This document shows positions 11,641-24,392 of a stretch of DNA of 64,000 nt, piece after piece. Position 1 is the stretch's first letter. Every line of letters starts with the position of its first letter. The notes beneath the pieces are model-generated. The model made no database searches and was not told the origin of the DNA. It worked only from the letters and a program-made list of their open reading frames with translations. The position numbers were made by a program, and so were the translations under genes. Source of the DNA: Termitomyces sp. T153 (lineage: Eukaryota > Basidiomycota > Agaricomycetes > Agaricales > Lyophyllaceae). The stretch is taken from contig JACKQL020000140.1 of assembly GCA_018296165.2 (NCBI GenBank), forward strand, positions 1 to 64,000. Direction: 5' to 3'.

Positions 11641-12081
11641 TGTCAGGGGATGTCCCACTTGTTTCCCCTTCTCCTTCTCCAGTTCTTGTCAGATTTCCCC
11701 CACTATAGTTTTCCTCTATTCTCCTTCCTTTTCCCTATCTATTGGTCCTAGTTTCAGCCCTCAGGCTGCACTGGTTCTCTGTCCATAATTCAGACAAGTG
11801 TGGCTCCTTTGACACTGCCACCAGCTTATGTAACTGTTGACCAATTGCTGACACATCACTTGTGTCTTTTTTATCTGTCATACTGTACATTTGTTTCTCA
11901 CACTTCTGAAGCCTCTGAAGCATCACACCTGGCCTAAGGAATCCCCAGACTTGTTTTCTTTGAATTTCCCTTTGCCAGGTGAGTAGTTATCTCAGTAGAC
12001 ACTGTACAGTACTGAATAGACTTTGGATTTCCCTTTGCCAGCTGTGTGATTGAGCCACAACCTCCAGAGGTCACCCTTACA
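11641..12081 (+). repeat. 5' LTR of Gypsy 2
   Basis: 441 bases, TGTCAGG at the start and CTTACA at the end. The bases after it (GCAGAACAAGTC) are shared with the same place in Gypsy 1 (minus strand, just left of 30047) and are the likely primer-binding region. Confidence 0.9.
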
Positions 12082-12197
12082 GCAGAACAAGTCTCTATAT
12101 TTGGTCTGGAAGCCCCTTTTTTGATTACTTGAGCTTCTACTCAGTTCCTCAAAAGGTCTCTTCTCCACCAGTGTCTTAGTGCCCCTGTGCCTCTCCT

Positions 12198-13494
12198 ATG
12201 ACCCAGCCAACCCCTCCAGCACCTCCCCCTGACACTTTAAGCCCCCAGAACAATGCCTGGAGTTGTTTGCTGTCCCTGGAGACACAGGTTCAACTTACTC
12301 AAGCCTCCTTTACTTTCCACATGGCTGAACTCACTGGACTCCATCAAACTACTGAAGCAGTGTTCCTTTCTCTCCAAGCCCTTCTGGAATGTCTCCCCCT
12401 TGCTCCTACCACACCTCCAATAGCCCCAGCAGATGCAGAATGGTTTGTGTCTGTGGCTTTTTGGCTCCAGCTGCTACAGAATAGTTTGTGTCTGCATCTG
12501 GCATAGGCCTTTCAGCTCCTCATTCCAAACTCCCTTGTCCTGCACTCCCTGATGTATATGATGGAGATTGTAAGGCTGGAGAACGTTTCCTCCAGTCCTG
12601 CATCACCTATATCTAGCTGAGCAGTGAAGCCTTTACCTTGAATGCCTTGAAAATTGCCTGGGTTCTCTTCTATATGAAGGCTGGTCAAGCCTCAACCTAT
12701 GCACTGCATATCTTCTGATGCCCAGGAGGAGTTGAGAGTTTCTCTGGCTGGACAGAGTTTGAAAAGGAGTTCCAAATGGAGTTCTTCCCCCTTGACCCCA
12801 CCAAAACTGCAGCTCTTTCTCTTCAAGACCAAACTCAGTATGGTCAAGAAAAGTGGTCACTTGATGAGTACATTGACTCTTTTCATGCCTTAGTTGAAAA
12901 GGCTGGATATCTGGACAGTCTACAACTCTGCCTAATCTTCTGTGATGGACTCCACTCCTCTCTCAGGGATTGTATTGACAGCATGACAGAGGGGCACCTA
13001 GATGATGAGCATGTCAATACCTGGTACAAGATGGCATATGAGCAGTGGCAGCTCATGGAACTGCAACATGAGTTGCGGCAGACACAACCCTCAACCTTTC
13101 CTTTTTCTTGTGGAGGGTTCACCCCCCAAGCTCTCTCTTCCACACCTGCATTAGCATTCCCACAAGTGGGTGCAGCTCCTCTCTTCATGCCTCAAGCTGC
13201 CCCCCTGTGCTCCCTACCCCAAGGAGTCCCAATAGATGTTGATGCTTCCCAACAGCAGTCCTCTACTCCTTTGCTGTGTTGACACTGTGGGAAGGCAGGT
13301 CATTTTGCCTGTTACTGTCCTCAAGGGCTAGAAGTCTGCTACTTTTCAGCATTGGAGCAAGAAGAGCTCCTCATCCAACTCCTTGCAGCCTGGGATGCCA
13401 CAGGAACCCCCTCTCTGGATGCACTTATAGCTGTCCATTCTGAGGAAGTGGCCAATGTATTGGAGGAGGTTCCTACAGAGTCTGAGGATTTTTA
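12198..13494 (+). pseudogene. Gypsy 2 gag (broken)
   Basis: A capsid-type gag begins MTQPTPPAP and is 60-70% alike, by eye, to the Gypsy 1 gag. Stops interrupt it at 12504-12506 and several later points. The zinc knuckle reads C-stop-HCGKAGHFACYC, where the TGA stands where Arg would be expected in CxxC. The frame ends near 13494, just before the protease region. Confidence 0.82.
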
Positions 13495-13506
13495 AAAGGG
13501 CAATGG

Positions 13507-16500
13507 ATGACCAGTATGCCCCTGTTGCCCAGTACTAATTGTTTTGCCCCCCTGTCCATAGAATCAAATATATCTGTTGCCATTGTTGATACTATGCCTG
13601 AAACAATAAGCCCCTCCTCAGACATACAAACTCCCTCTCCAGCTAAAGTCTCAGCTGAAAACACACCTCCTAGCCCATGCTTTCAGATCCCTGCATGGGA
13701 ATGCCACCTCCCCCATTGTTATGTTGTTGCTTCCACCCCTTCTACCAACTCCCTGAAGCTACAGGTGGAAATTGAGATGATAGACACCCAGCAGATCCAA
13801 AGTGTGATTGCCCTCCTTGACAGTGGCACAACAGGCCTCTTTCTCAACACTGACTATGTGCAACAACACTGCCTGACCACTCACTCCCTTTCCCATCCTA
13901 TCCCTGTATACAATGTTGATGGCATGCTCAATGAAGCTGGCTCTATTCACTATGTGGTAGACCTGGTCCTCCACTACCAAGACTACTCAGAGTGAGCCAC
14001 TTTTGCCATCACTAGTTTGGGAAAGCAAGACATGATCTTGGGGTTCACCTGGCTACATGAACACAACCCAGAGATTGACTGGACTAAAGGTGAGGTGAAG
14101 ATGAGTTGTTGCCCATGTTGCTGCATTACCTGTGTAGAAGAAGCCTGTAAAGAGCAGAGAGCTAAGGTTTGTGAGCATGCTGCTGTGCATGCCTGTTGTG
14201 CTGGGCATCTCCCTTATGCTGATCTCAACCTCCTGAGTCTCCCCCCTCTGGCATTTCCTCATATGGAGGCCCTCTATGAGGATGTTTGGGGTGTTGGGTG
14301 TGAATCTCCAAAGGAAGAGGAAGGTGACAGAGAATGGACCTGTACTCCCAGATGCAGAGTCCCCAGATGAGACCATAGAGGTGGGTGATTGGATCTATGC
14401 TACAACTCTCTGACCTCCTCCTACAGTGGCAGAGATTTGAGCCAGTCAGACTACTTCTCAGCATTTGGCTGAGGCATTTGTGGCAAACTCACAGCCCAGG
14501 CCTTTCCATAGCACTGTTCCCAATCACCTCCATGACTTTGAGGATGTATTCTCCAAGGCCTCCTTTGATTCACTTCTGGAGTGCAAGCATTGTGATCATG
14601 CAATTGAGCTAATACTAGATGTGGAGCCCTCCAGCTGCAAGATCTATCCACTTGTGCCCTGTGAGCAGGATGAGCTGGATGCTTTCCTGCAGGAGAATCT
14701 TAGCTCAGGACAAATATGACCCTCCAAGTCTCCAATGGCCTCTCCAGTCTTCTTTATTAAGAAGAAGGATGGGTCTCTTTGTCTGGTTCAGGATTATTGT
14801 GTCCTGAATGCGGTGATAGTGAAAAACCACTATCCTTTGCCACTCATCTCAGAACTTGTTAACAATCTTTGAGATGCACACTACTTCATGAAGTTGGACA
14901 TCTGCTGGGGCTACAACAATGTATGCATCAAAGAAGGGGATGAGTGGAAGGCAGCATTCCAAACTAATCGTGGACTCTTTGAACCTCTGGTAATGTTCTT
15001 TGATCTCACCAATAGCCCAGCCACCTTCCAGACTATGATGAATGACATTTTCCATGATCTGATTGCAGAAGATGTTGTCTACATGTATCTTGACAATATC
15101 CTCATCTACACAAAAACTCTGGAGGAGCATTGCTGAGTCATATCCATTGTCTTGGAATGCCTCTGCCAACACCAGCTCAATTTAAGGCCTGAGAAGTGCA
15201 AATCTGAACAGACTAAAGTGGAGTACCTGGGTTTGGTCATTTTGCATGGAATGGCCAAGATGGACCCCATTAAAGTGGCAGGTGTAGCAGAGTGGCCTGA
15301 GCCAAGGAACAAGAAGGAAGTTCAGGCCTTTCTTGGGTTTGTCAATTTCTATCAGAGGTTCATACAGGATTTCTCCCACCATGCATGTCCCCTCTTTGAC
15401 CTCACAGTTAAGGATACTGCATGGCAGTGGGAGCCCCCACAGCAAGCTGCCTTTGACACCTTCAAGCAATCTGTGACCTCAAAGCCAGTCCTCCTGTTTC
15501 CCAATGATGACTCTCCATTCTATGTGGAAGCAGATAGCTCAGACTTTGCTACAGGCAGTCCTCTCCCAGCAGTCAAAAGAGGATGGCAAATGGCATCCAG
15601 TAGCCTTCTACTCCAAAAGCCTTAATGCAATACAATGGAACTATGAGATCCATGACAAGGAGATGCTGGCAATTATTCAGTCCTTTGAAGAATGGCAGCA
15701 TTTCTTCAAAGATGCATGGCATAAGTTTGAAGTCTGAACAAACTACAAGAACCTGGAGTACTTCCATTCTGCTAAGAAACTCAATCAATGTCAAGCTTGA
15801 TGGTCTCTGTATCTGGCCAACTTTGACTTCTCATTGCACCACAAACCAGGATGGAGCATGGGCAAACCAGATGCACTGTCCAGGTGGGCTGACCATGGCA
15901 CAAGAGCAAGAGATAATGACAACATTGTCCTCCTCAAGCCAGAGCTCTTTGCCATCCATGCACTAGAAGGGATTGTAATTCAAGTGAATGAGGCAAACAT
16001 TTTTAGGGACATTCAAAGAGGGAACTGGGAGGGTGCAGAGGAGGATGCAGTTGCCCAGGCTGCACAGGCCCTACAAGCTTGACAGGCAAGTGGAGTCAAG
16101 TCAGTGCATGCTGATGAGTGGGGTCTTCAGAATAGGCTTTTGACCTTCAGAGGACACATTTATGTGCCTAACATTCCAGAACTTTGCCAGCACATTGTAG
16201 AACAACATCATGACTCTTGGGTGGCTGGACATCCTGGAAGGTGAAAGACACTAGAGCTGGTATCCTGGAACTATTGGTGGCCACAGATCTCCTGATATGT
16301 AGGCACCTACACTAGCATCTGCGACCTCTGTCTCCACACCAAACCTCACTGCCAAGCACCTATGGGCCAGCGCCAGCTCCACCCACTCCCTATTCCAGCT
16401 GCTTGCTGGAGTGTTGCATCAGTGGATTTCATTGTGGAACTCCCAGATGCTCAGGGGTACAATGCTGTGATGGTAGTAGTGGACCTCTATGGCAAACAGG

Positions 16501-17550
16501 CTCACTTCATACCTACCCACACCACATGCTCTGCCTTAGAAGTGGCCAGCCTGTACTAGAAGAATGTCTGAAAACTCCACAGTCTGTCAGATGGGTATGT
16601 CTCAGACTAGGGCCCCCAGTTTGTGGCAGAATTCACTTGAGAACTGTATTGCCTGCTAGACATGAAGCTCCATACCACCACAGCCTATCACCCTCAGTCA
16701 GATAGGCAGACAGAACATGTTAACCAGGAACTGGAACAGTATCTCCACCTGTTTTGTAATGAGAGGCAGGATGACTGGGATGAGCTGCTGCCAGACACAG
16801 AATTCCAATATAACAACCATGTTCACTCTTCCATGCAGATGACTCCATTCTTCCTGGACACTGGCAGGCACCCCTGCATAGGATTTGAACCTTGGGCATG
16901 CTCCTTAGAGAATGTTAACGAGTTTGTGGATCAGATGAGGAGGGCACAGGAGAAGGCAAAAGCTGCATTGGTGAAGGCCAAGGAAGACATGACACAGTAC
17001 TGTGATCACAGATGGACACCTGCCCCAGTTTACAAGTCCAGGGACCATGTGTACTTGGATAGCTCAGACATTAAGACAACAAGGCCATTGCAGAAGCTGT
17101 CACATTGTCATCTTGGCCCCTTCACAGTAGAGAAGGTAGGGCCTTTGGCATACCAACTTAAACTCCCAGCAGGCCTCCATCAACTGCACCCAGTCTTTAA
17201 TGTGATCAAGTTACTTCTAGCTCCAGAGGATCCAATTCCAGGCCATCACCCTAAGCCACCCCCACCACCAGTCCTGGTCAATGATGAGGAGGAGTATGAG
17301 GTGGAGGAAATCTTGGACAGCAGGGTATTCTGAGGGAAGTTGCAGTTTAAGGTAAAATGGAAAGGATATGGCATCAAGGACATCTCTTGGGAACCACAGG
17401 CTAATGTTCATGCATCAGGCTTGGTCTGGGACTTCTACTGTAGGCATCCCAATGCCCCAAAAGCCATTTGAGGCATCTACCCTATTTCACCAGCTGACCA
17501 GGCGATTTGTGACTTCTTCTACCCAGTGCATCAAGGCACCACATTCTAGA
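13507..17550 (+). pseudogene. Gypsy 2 pol: protease, RT, RNase H, integrase, chromodomain (broken)
   Basis: The protease active site LLDSGTTG lies near 13813-13840. RT follows (FIKKKDGS near 14755, then MYLDNILI near 15085, with Asn in place of the second catalytic Asp). RNase H carries YVEADSS and [10 protein letters not shown]. The integrase has SVASVDFIVELPD and TAYHPQSDRQTE. A chromodomain near 17280-17450 (EEYEVEEILDSR then VKWKGYGIKDISWEP) places it in the chromoviruses. More than ten in-frame stops and some indels are scattered through the region. No product is expected. Confidence 0.85.
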
Positions 17551-17559
17551 GGGGGGTGA

Positions 17560-17707
17560 TGTCAGGGGACATCCCACTTGTTTCTCCTTCTCCTTCTCCA
17601 GTTCTTGTCAGATTTTCCCCACTATAGTTTTCCTCTATTCTCCTTTCTTTGCCCTATCTATTGGTCCTAGTTTCAGCCCTCAGGCTGCACTGGTTCTCTG
17701 TCAATAA
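17560..17707 (+). repeat. 3' LTR of Gypsy 2, left fragment
   Basis: First 148 bases of the 3' LTR, preceded by a G-rich polypurine tract (17548-17556). It stops at A17707, exactly where the first Helitron begins with TC. Confidence 0.92.
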
Positions 17708-18140
17708 TCTATAATATATGGGACGACCTGTGGGAATGTGGCTGCACCTATGCAATGACTTTTCTGCTTAGTAAGGCTGACCAAGAACCTTCCTTTTTGG
17801 GTAACTTGGCTGTTTTTCGCACTTGGAACAGGTTTTTTCTCAAAAAAAATTACAGTAGACAGCTTTAATACATATATACAATCTTTTGACTATGTTTGAA
17901 ACATGCCAGATAGCCTGCAGGTGTCAAAAAGGCCAAACGTGATTTAGTGGACACTGTTTTTCACGCCTCGCGCGTTTTTTGACACAATATGACCAAACAA
18001 TGGGCATTTCCGAGGTTGTGGAAAGGAGGCCACATGACAAAGTATGTTTCGTCACATCTATTGATTGATTGATGTTGACTAACAAGCTTATTAGTAACTC
18101 CTTAACCACATTGAGCTATTGATACATCAAATATCTCATC

Positions 18141-21100
18141 ATGCAAGTCAATTTTAATGGTTTTTTGACTGTTAAATTGCTTAACAATGGATGTGATAGG
18201 CAACCACCTACTACTCCTGAAAGCCAAAGGCAACAAGCTAGGATTCAGAGGAGACTTGAACAGTTACAAATGACAGATCCTGATAATCGTCGTGCAAATA
18301 GAAACAATAGATCTTTGGAACAGATCAATACTGTGGTTGTCCCACCACTTCAATTGGGGCCTGGGGGTATGGGAACTGGGGGTATTAATCAATCTATGGG
18401 AACTGGGGGTATGGGAACTGGGGGTTTGAGACTTGATCACCAATCTATAGCCACCACTTCTGGCTCTTCAGGAAGACCTATTAGGCAGCCAGCAGCTGCT
18501 GATGATCTATTTTCTATAGTGATTCCTGAAACTGTTTTGCCTGAAGGGTGGGATGCTCCTTTACAGAATCCTATCCCTAGAATGGTGCCACCTCCACCTG
18601 CTCCTATACAGAGAAGAGGCAATAGACTCAATCAGTCTGCTGTTGCTCAAGCTGCTATGGTCATTCCAGAAACAGTTTTGCCAGAAGGTTGGGATGCTCC
18701 TTTGCAGAATCCCTTACCTAGATTGGTGCCTTTTCTACCTGCTCCTGCACTGAGGAGAGTGAGACCAGATGCTCATAGAGAAGTAATGGCAGACCACCAA
18801 ATTCAACAACAGCATGCACTAGCAGCATTGCAGGAGCAGCAAAGGCTGAGACATATTGCTATGGTTGAAGAGCAGGAGAGGCAACAACAAGCTTTGGCCA
18901 TCTTGCATCAGGCAAGGCTGAGGGAGGAGGAAAGATTGAGGCAACAGGAACAAGAAGTCAGTCAAACACTTCTTTGAAATGCTACTTTAACTAACAAAGT
19001 TCAATAGCATATTGATCTAGATCCTGAACATAGGCCTTTGAATGCAGCTATGGCTCAAAGGATCTTTCAAGGCTGGCAACAGCAACATGAAGCTGATCTG
19101 GAAGAGGATTTCAATGATTTAGGTCCTCAGAATGATATACCTTCTGAGGATGACTTGGAATATGTTGATCCTGTTCAACAGAGACCTGCAGAGCAAATGG
19201 ATCCTCCCCTTGATGTGCCATTGGGTCCTCAGGATGACATCCCTTCTGATGATGACTTGGAATATGTTGATCCTGTTCAACAGAGACCTGCAGAAGACTT
19301 GGACCCTGCTCCACCCAACCATCCAGCAGGACTACAAAATTCTGCTGAACAGCCTCCCTTTGAGCTTCCTATTCCACCACAGCTTGGTCCTATTCAGCCT
19401 GTTCCAAGAGGAAGGCAACCTTACTTGATTGAATACCCTCCACACTATCTTGGTCCTATGACTGTTATATGTCCACACTGCCAAGCTTTACATTTTGATG
19501 CTGAAAAGCTCACCAAGTCTACTAGAAACAACCCAAAGTTTGGCATGTGCTGCTTACAAGGCCAAGTAAATTTGCCCAGGCTTCAAGATGCTCCAGCAGA
19601 TTTACTGAACCTGCTCCATGGGCATCATCCTCTCTCTAACACCTTTAAAACATCAATCCATCAATACAATGCAGCCTTTGCATTCATATCTTTGGGAGTC
19701 AAAATTGACCATGCTATTACCAATGCACCTGGACCATACAGCTTTAGGATCAATGGAGAACTACATCATTTGACAGGTGCCTTGCTTCCTATTGAAGGCA
19801 ATCTGCCTGTATATGCACAGCTCTACTTTTACAATCACAATCAGCAATTGGCTTTTCATTAACAGAACAATCCCAGGCTTGATCCTCAGATAATGGCCTC
19901 TTTGCAGGATATGCTTGCTAGAGTCAATCCCTTCATTGGCTTATACAAGCAGGCCAGGCAGATCATGGGAGAAGTTCCAGAAGGCCAACCACAAAGGCTT
20001 TCTGTCAAGCTTACAGCTGATTTTGGAGATCCTCGACGCTACAATGACCCCAATGAACAGGAGGGAGTTGCAGCTGTAATTCCAGGAGATGGCTCAGAAG
20101 AGCGATCAAATGATTGTAATATAGTCTTGCACTTGCATGGAGGTCAATTGAAGCAGATCAGTCACTTGCACCCATATTACACTCCATTGCATTATACCAT
20201 CATCTTTCCCACTGGACAGCCTGGATTTCACACCAACATTCGCTCTCATTTTGGACCACAGAATCAACAAAGATCAGCAAAGGTCACCCAAACAGCATAT
20301 TATGCATACAGGCTGCAGCAAAGGACTTTGGAATTCAATGCACCATTAATCTGGAGTGGGAGGCTATTTCAACAATATGTTGTAGATGCATGGGCTTCCA
20401 CTGAACAAAACAAGTTGAATTGGATTCGACACAACCAGAAAAAGATCAGGGCTGAAGTCTATCAGGGAGTAGTGGATGCTGCTGCTGGAGATGAACAAGT
20501 CACCCCACAAAGCCGACGTGTTATCCTCCCATCCTCCCATACTGGAAGTGATTGACAGATGCAGCAATTATTCCAGGACTCTATGGCTATCTGCAGGAAT
20601 TTTGGAAAACCTGACCTCTTCTTGACTATGACTGCCAATCCAAAGTGGTCAGAAATTGAAGAAGCTCTCTTGAAGGAACCTGCAGTCAATGGGAAAAGGC
20701 AAACAGCTGCTGATCGACCTGATATTGTTGCCAGAGTTTTTGAACTCAAGAAAAATGCTGTGGTAAAGGAGATTAAGGAAGGTCTCTTTGGCAGCTGTGT
20801 GGCTTATGTTCATACCATTGAATTTCAAAAGAGAGGACTTCCACATATGCACATCTTGATCTTTTTCCATTGCCATCACAGGATCAAGGATGCACCTGAT
20901 GTGGATTCCATTGTCTCTGCTCAGATTCCAGATCCAGTCACTCAGCCTCAATTGTATCAGGTATTGGCTTTGTTTGAATCCTGAATTCAGTTACTTATTT
21001 TTGTGGTCAGGTTGTTACTGCCAACATGGTCCATGGTCCATGTGGAGCTGCCAAACCTAATGCTAAGTGCATGGTAGATGGCAAATGTTCCAAGAAATAC

Positions 21101-23719
21101 CCAAAGGAATTCCAAGAGGCTACTCAGTATGGAGATAATGGCTATCCTCAATATGCCAGGCCTAACAATGGCCACTTCTTTGAAAAGAATGGTCATTGTT
21201 ATGACAATCGAGATGTTGTTCCATACAACCCTTATCTCTCAGCCAAGTACAAATGTCACATCAATGTGGAGGTCTGTGCTTCAGTGGAAGCCATCAAGTA
21301 CATTCACAAGTACATCTACAAAGGCCATGATAGGACAACTTTGGAGATTGCTGGAGAGCAGATGGACCAGAGGGATGAAATCAAGGAACACTTGGATGCC
21401 AGATACATCTCTGCACCTGAGGCTTGCTGGCACATCTTTGAATTCAACATGCATGGAGAACATCCCCCTGTATATCGATTACCTGTGCATTTGGAGGGCC
21501 AAAATGAAGTCTACTTTCAGGATAATGAACCTTTGGAGATGGTAGCTGCTAGGCCTAATGCAAACAAGACTGCACTCACTGCTTGGTTTGAAGCCAATGC
21601 CAGATTCCCTAATAACAACACCACTTATCAGAGCTTTCCAACCAAGTTTGTCTATGAAGCTTCCAAAAGGACTTGGAAGGAGAGGCAGAGAGGAACAGCT
21701 ATTGGGAGGATGTACTTTGCTTCACCCCAACAGGGAGAAAGGTTCTACCTTAGGATGCTCCTAACAGTTGTGACCAATGCAACATCATGGGCTGATCTCA
21801 GGACAGTCAATGGCCACACTTATCCTACTTACAAGGAGGCATGCAAGGCCCTTGGTCTTCTAGAAGATGATGCAGAATGGAGGCAGTGTCTTGCTGAAGC
21901 TGCTCCAATCCAATCAGGATCAGCTCTCAGACAGCTCTTTTGCACTATCCTATTCCACTGTGCTCCTACCACTCCAGAGGCTCTATGGGACGAATTCAAG
22001 CACTCCATTTGTGATGATCTTCAACACAGATTGGAGAATATCAGGCAGTACAGGGACAGAGTCTTTACTGATGAAGATGTCTATGACTATGGCCTTTATC
22101 TAATCAATGACAATCTGAAGAATTTTGGCAAGACTCTTCAAGACTTTCCAAACATGCCAGAACCCCAACAAGTTTGGAATGTGATTCCAGGCAAGTTGGA
22201 CATTGTATAAAGAGTTGACATTGATACTGATTAAATGATTTCAGGAAATAGGCTTTTGCAAGAAGAAACAGATTATAATGTTGAAGAGTTGAAGAGAAGA
22301 GTGGATGAAAACAAGGCCAGGTTTAATGATGAACAACTGGGGGCCTTCAATGAAGTTATGGACTCTGTGGATAACAACTTGGGCAAGATGATATTCATTC
22401 ACAGTGCAGGTGGATGTGGCAAAACATTTGTCTGCAACACTTTGGCTTCTGCTGTTCAGTCCAATGGAGATGTGGCATTATGTGTAGCATCATCTGGGAT
22501 TGCTGCCTTATTGCTGGAGGGTGGTAGAACTGCACATTCAAGGTTCAAAATCCCCATTCCTGCTTTGGATACATCCATTGCCAATATCAAAAGAGGAACT
22601 CAGTTGTCTCAACTCTTACTCCAGACCAAAGTTGTCATCTGGGATGAAGTCCCAATGCAACACAAAAATGCCATTGACTCTGTGGATTGAGGGTTCAGAG
22701 ACATCCTGGAGAAGGATGTTCCTTTTGGTGGAGTGACTGTGGTATTTGGAGGAGATTTTAGGCAAACTCTCCCAGTTATCCAACGAGGACTCAGGCAGCA
22801 GATGATTGCTGCTTCACTCAAAAGGGGAAGACTTTGGGATCAGATTCAAGTCCACTATTTGGTTCAAAACATGAGATTAGATCAGACTCCTGACAATATT
22901 GCTCATGCAGCTTGGTTATTGGATGTTGGTGCTGGAAAAAATCTTGGGCCTGGAGAAACAGTACAACTTCCAGAAACCATGATCTGTGATGACAATTCTG
23001 TCACTGGATTGATCTCTTCCACTTATCCTCATATTGATCACCATCAAGATGATCAGTATTATCTGGACCATACCATCCTTTCTGGAAAGAACTCTGATGT
23101 AGAGGATATCAACTCTGAAGTTCTGCAGAGATGTCCAGGAGAAGAGAAAATCTTACAGAGTGCAGACTCTGTTATATCTGATGATGGGAATCCTAATGGC
23201 CTTGCATTGTATCCAATGGAATACCTCAACTCTCTCAGAGCCAGCAGTTTGCCTTTGGCTAAATTGGCTTTGAAGATTGGTGTTCCTGTCATGCTGCTCA
23301 GGAATCTGGATACAACCAAAGGACTTTGCAATGGGACAAGAATGATTGTCACTCACATCAGCACCAGAGTTCTCAGATGTAGGATCATCAGTGGAGATGC
23401 CAAGTTTGCAGGATCAATTGTTTTGATTCCAAGAATCAACATGGATGTGTCTGAAGAAGATTTGCCAATTCCATTGCGCAGGAGACAATTCCCAGTTTGA
23501 TTGGCCTTTGCCATGACTATCAACAAGTCTCAGGGTCAATCAGTCAAGCATGTTGGATTGGACCTTTGATCAGGAGTTTTTTCACATGGCCAACTTTATG
23601 TTGCACTCTCACGGTGCACATCAGGAGATCGTATCAAAGTCATCTTGGACCCAGAAAACACATCAAGAAAGACTGCAAATATTGTCTATCAGGAAATCTT
23701 GAATGGTTTACAAATGTAA
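18141..23719 (+). pseudogene. Helitron RepHel protein (HUH nuclease and PIF1-type helicase), seven stops
   Basis: One frame runs from 18141 to 23719 with two introns: 20961-21010, and 22191-22244 with a GC donor. Domains in order: a low-complexity N-terminus with duplicated segments; a Cys-rich zinc region (CPHC...GMCC near 19470-19560); Rep with the HUH motif GLPHMH (near 20835) and paired tyrosines in KYIHKYIYKG (near 21296); and a PIF1/RecD-like helicase with Walker A GGCGKT (near 22415) and Walker B VIWDE (near 22635). Stops fall at 18975, 19005, 19860, 20553, 22688, 23498 and 23567. Five are TGA where Arg fits, one TAG and one TAA where Gln fits. All can be explained by C-to-T changes on the coding strand, and no frameshift is seen. 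A recently inactivated, otherwise full-length rolling-circle transposase. Confidence 0.88.
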
Positions 23720-24020
23720 GTGTGAGTTTTGTTGGATTCAAGCAAAAAATTGCTAACTTCTATGAACTTCAGCACCTAATGTCTATAGCTGGACCATGTA
23801 GGATAGATATTCTTAATGGTTTACAAATGTAAGTGTGACAGTTTAAATAATTGGTTGGTCAGTACTAACTTTTATAATTTTCAGCATCTCTAATATATAC
23901 CAGTGGACATTGTAGTATTTTGTTAATAATGTAATATAGATACATGATTGGTTTATAGATGAAATCTCAGTGTATTGAATGGTAAGAGAAAAGCAACACT
24001 TGGTCAACAAAATACAAAGA

Positions 24021-24350
24021 CCTAACCGAACAAAGTGAGGTTGGGTCTGGGATGAAGCATTAAGTTTGAAATACAAGGACCTAACTGAACAAAGTGAGGT
24101 TGGGTCTGGGATAAAGCATTAAGTTTGAAATACAAGGACCTAACCGAACAAAGTGAGGTTGGGTCTGGGATGAAGCATTAAGTTTGAAATACAAGGACCT
24201 AACCGAACAAAGTGAGGTTGGGTCTGGGAATTAGCATTAAGTTTGAAATACAAGGACCTAACCGAACAAAGTGAGGTTGGGTCTGGGAATTAGCATTGAG
24301 TAGAATATCGAGGACCTAACCAAACGAAGTAAGGTTGGGTCTGGGATGAA
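24021..24350 (+). repeat. 59-bp tandem repeat array at the 3' end of Helitron 1
   Basis: Units start with CCTAACCGAAC at 24021, 24080, 24139, 24198 and 24257 (spacing 59), with a shorter last unit near 24314. Each unit contains CCTAACC and GGTTGGG about a dozen bases apart, an imperfect inverted repeat. The array lies directly before the terminal hairpin. Short open frames across it are artefacts of the period. Confidence 0.9.
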
Positions 24351-24354
24351 GCAA

Positions 24355-24392
24355 GAGCTACAGGCCCGTGCCGAAGGCACGGGGCGTAGCTC
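24355..24392 (+). terminator. Terminal hairpin of Helitron 1
   Basis: GAGCTAC...CCCGTGCC pairs with GGCACGGG...GTAGCTC around a GAA loop. Such a hairpin is the rolling-circle stop signal of Helitrons. It ends one base before the element border. Confidence 0.85.
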
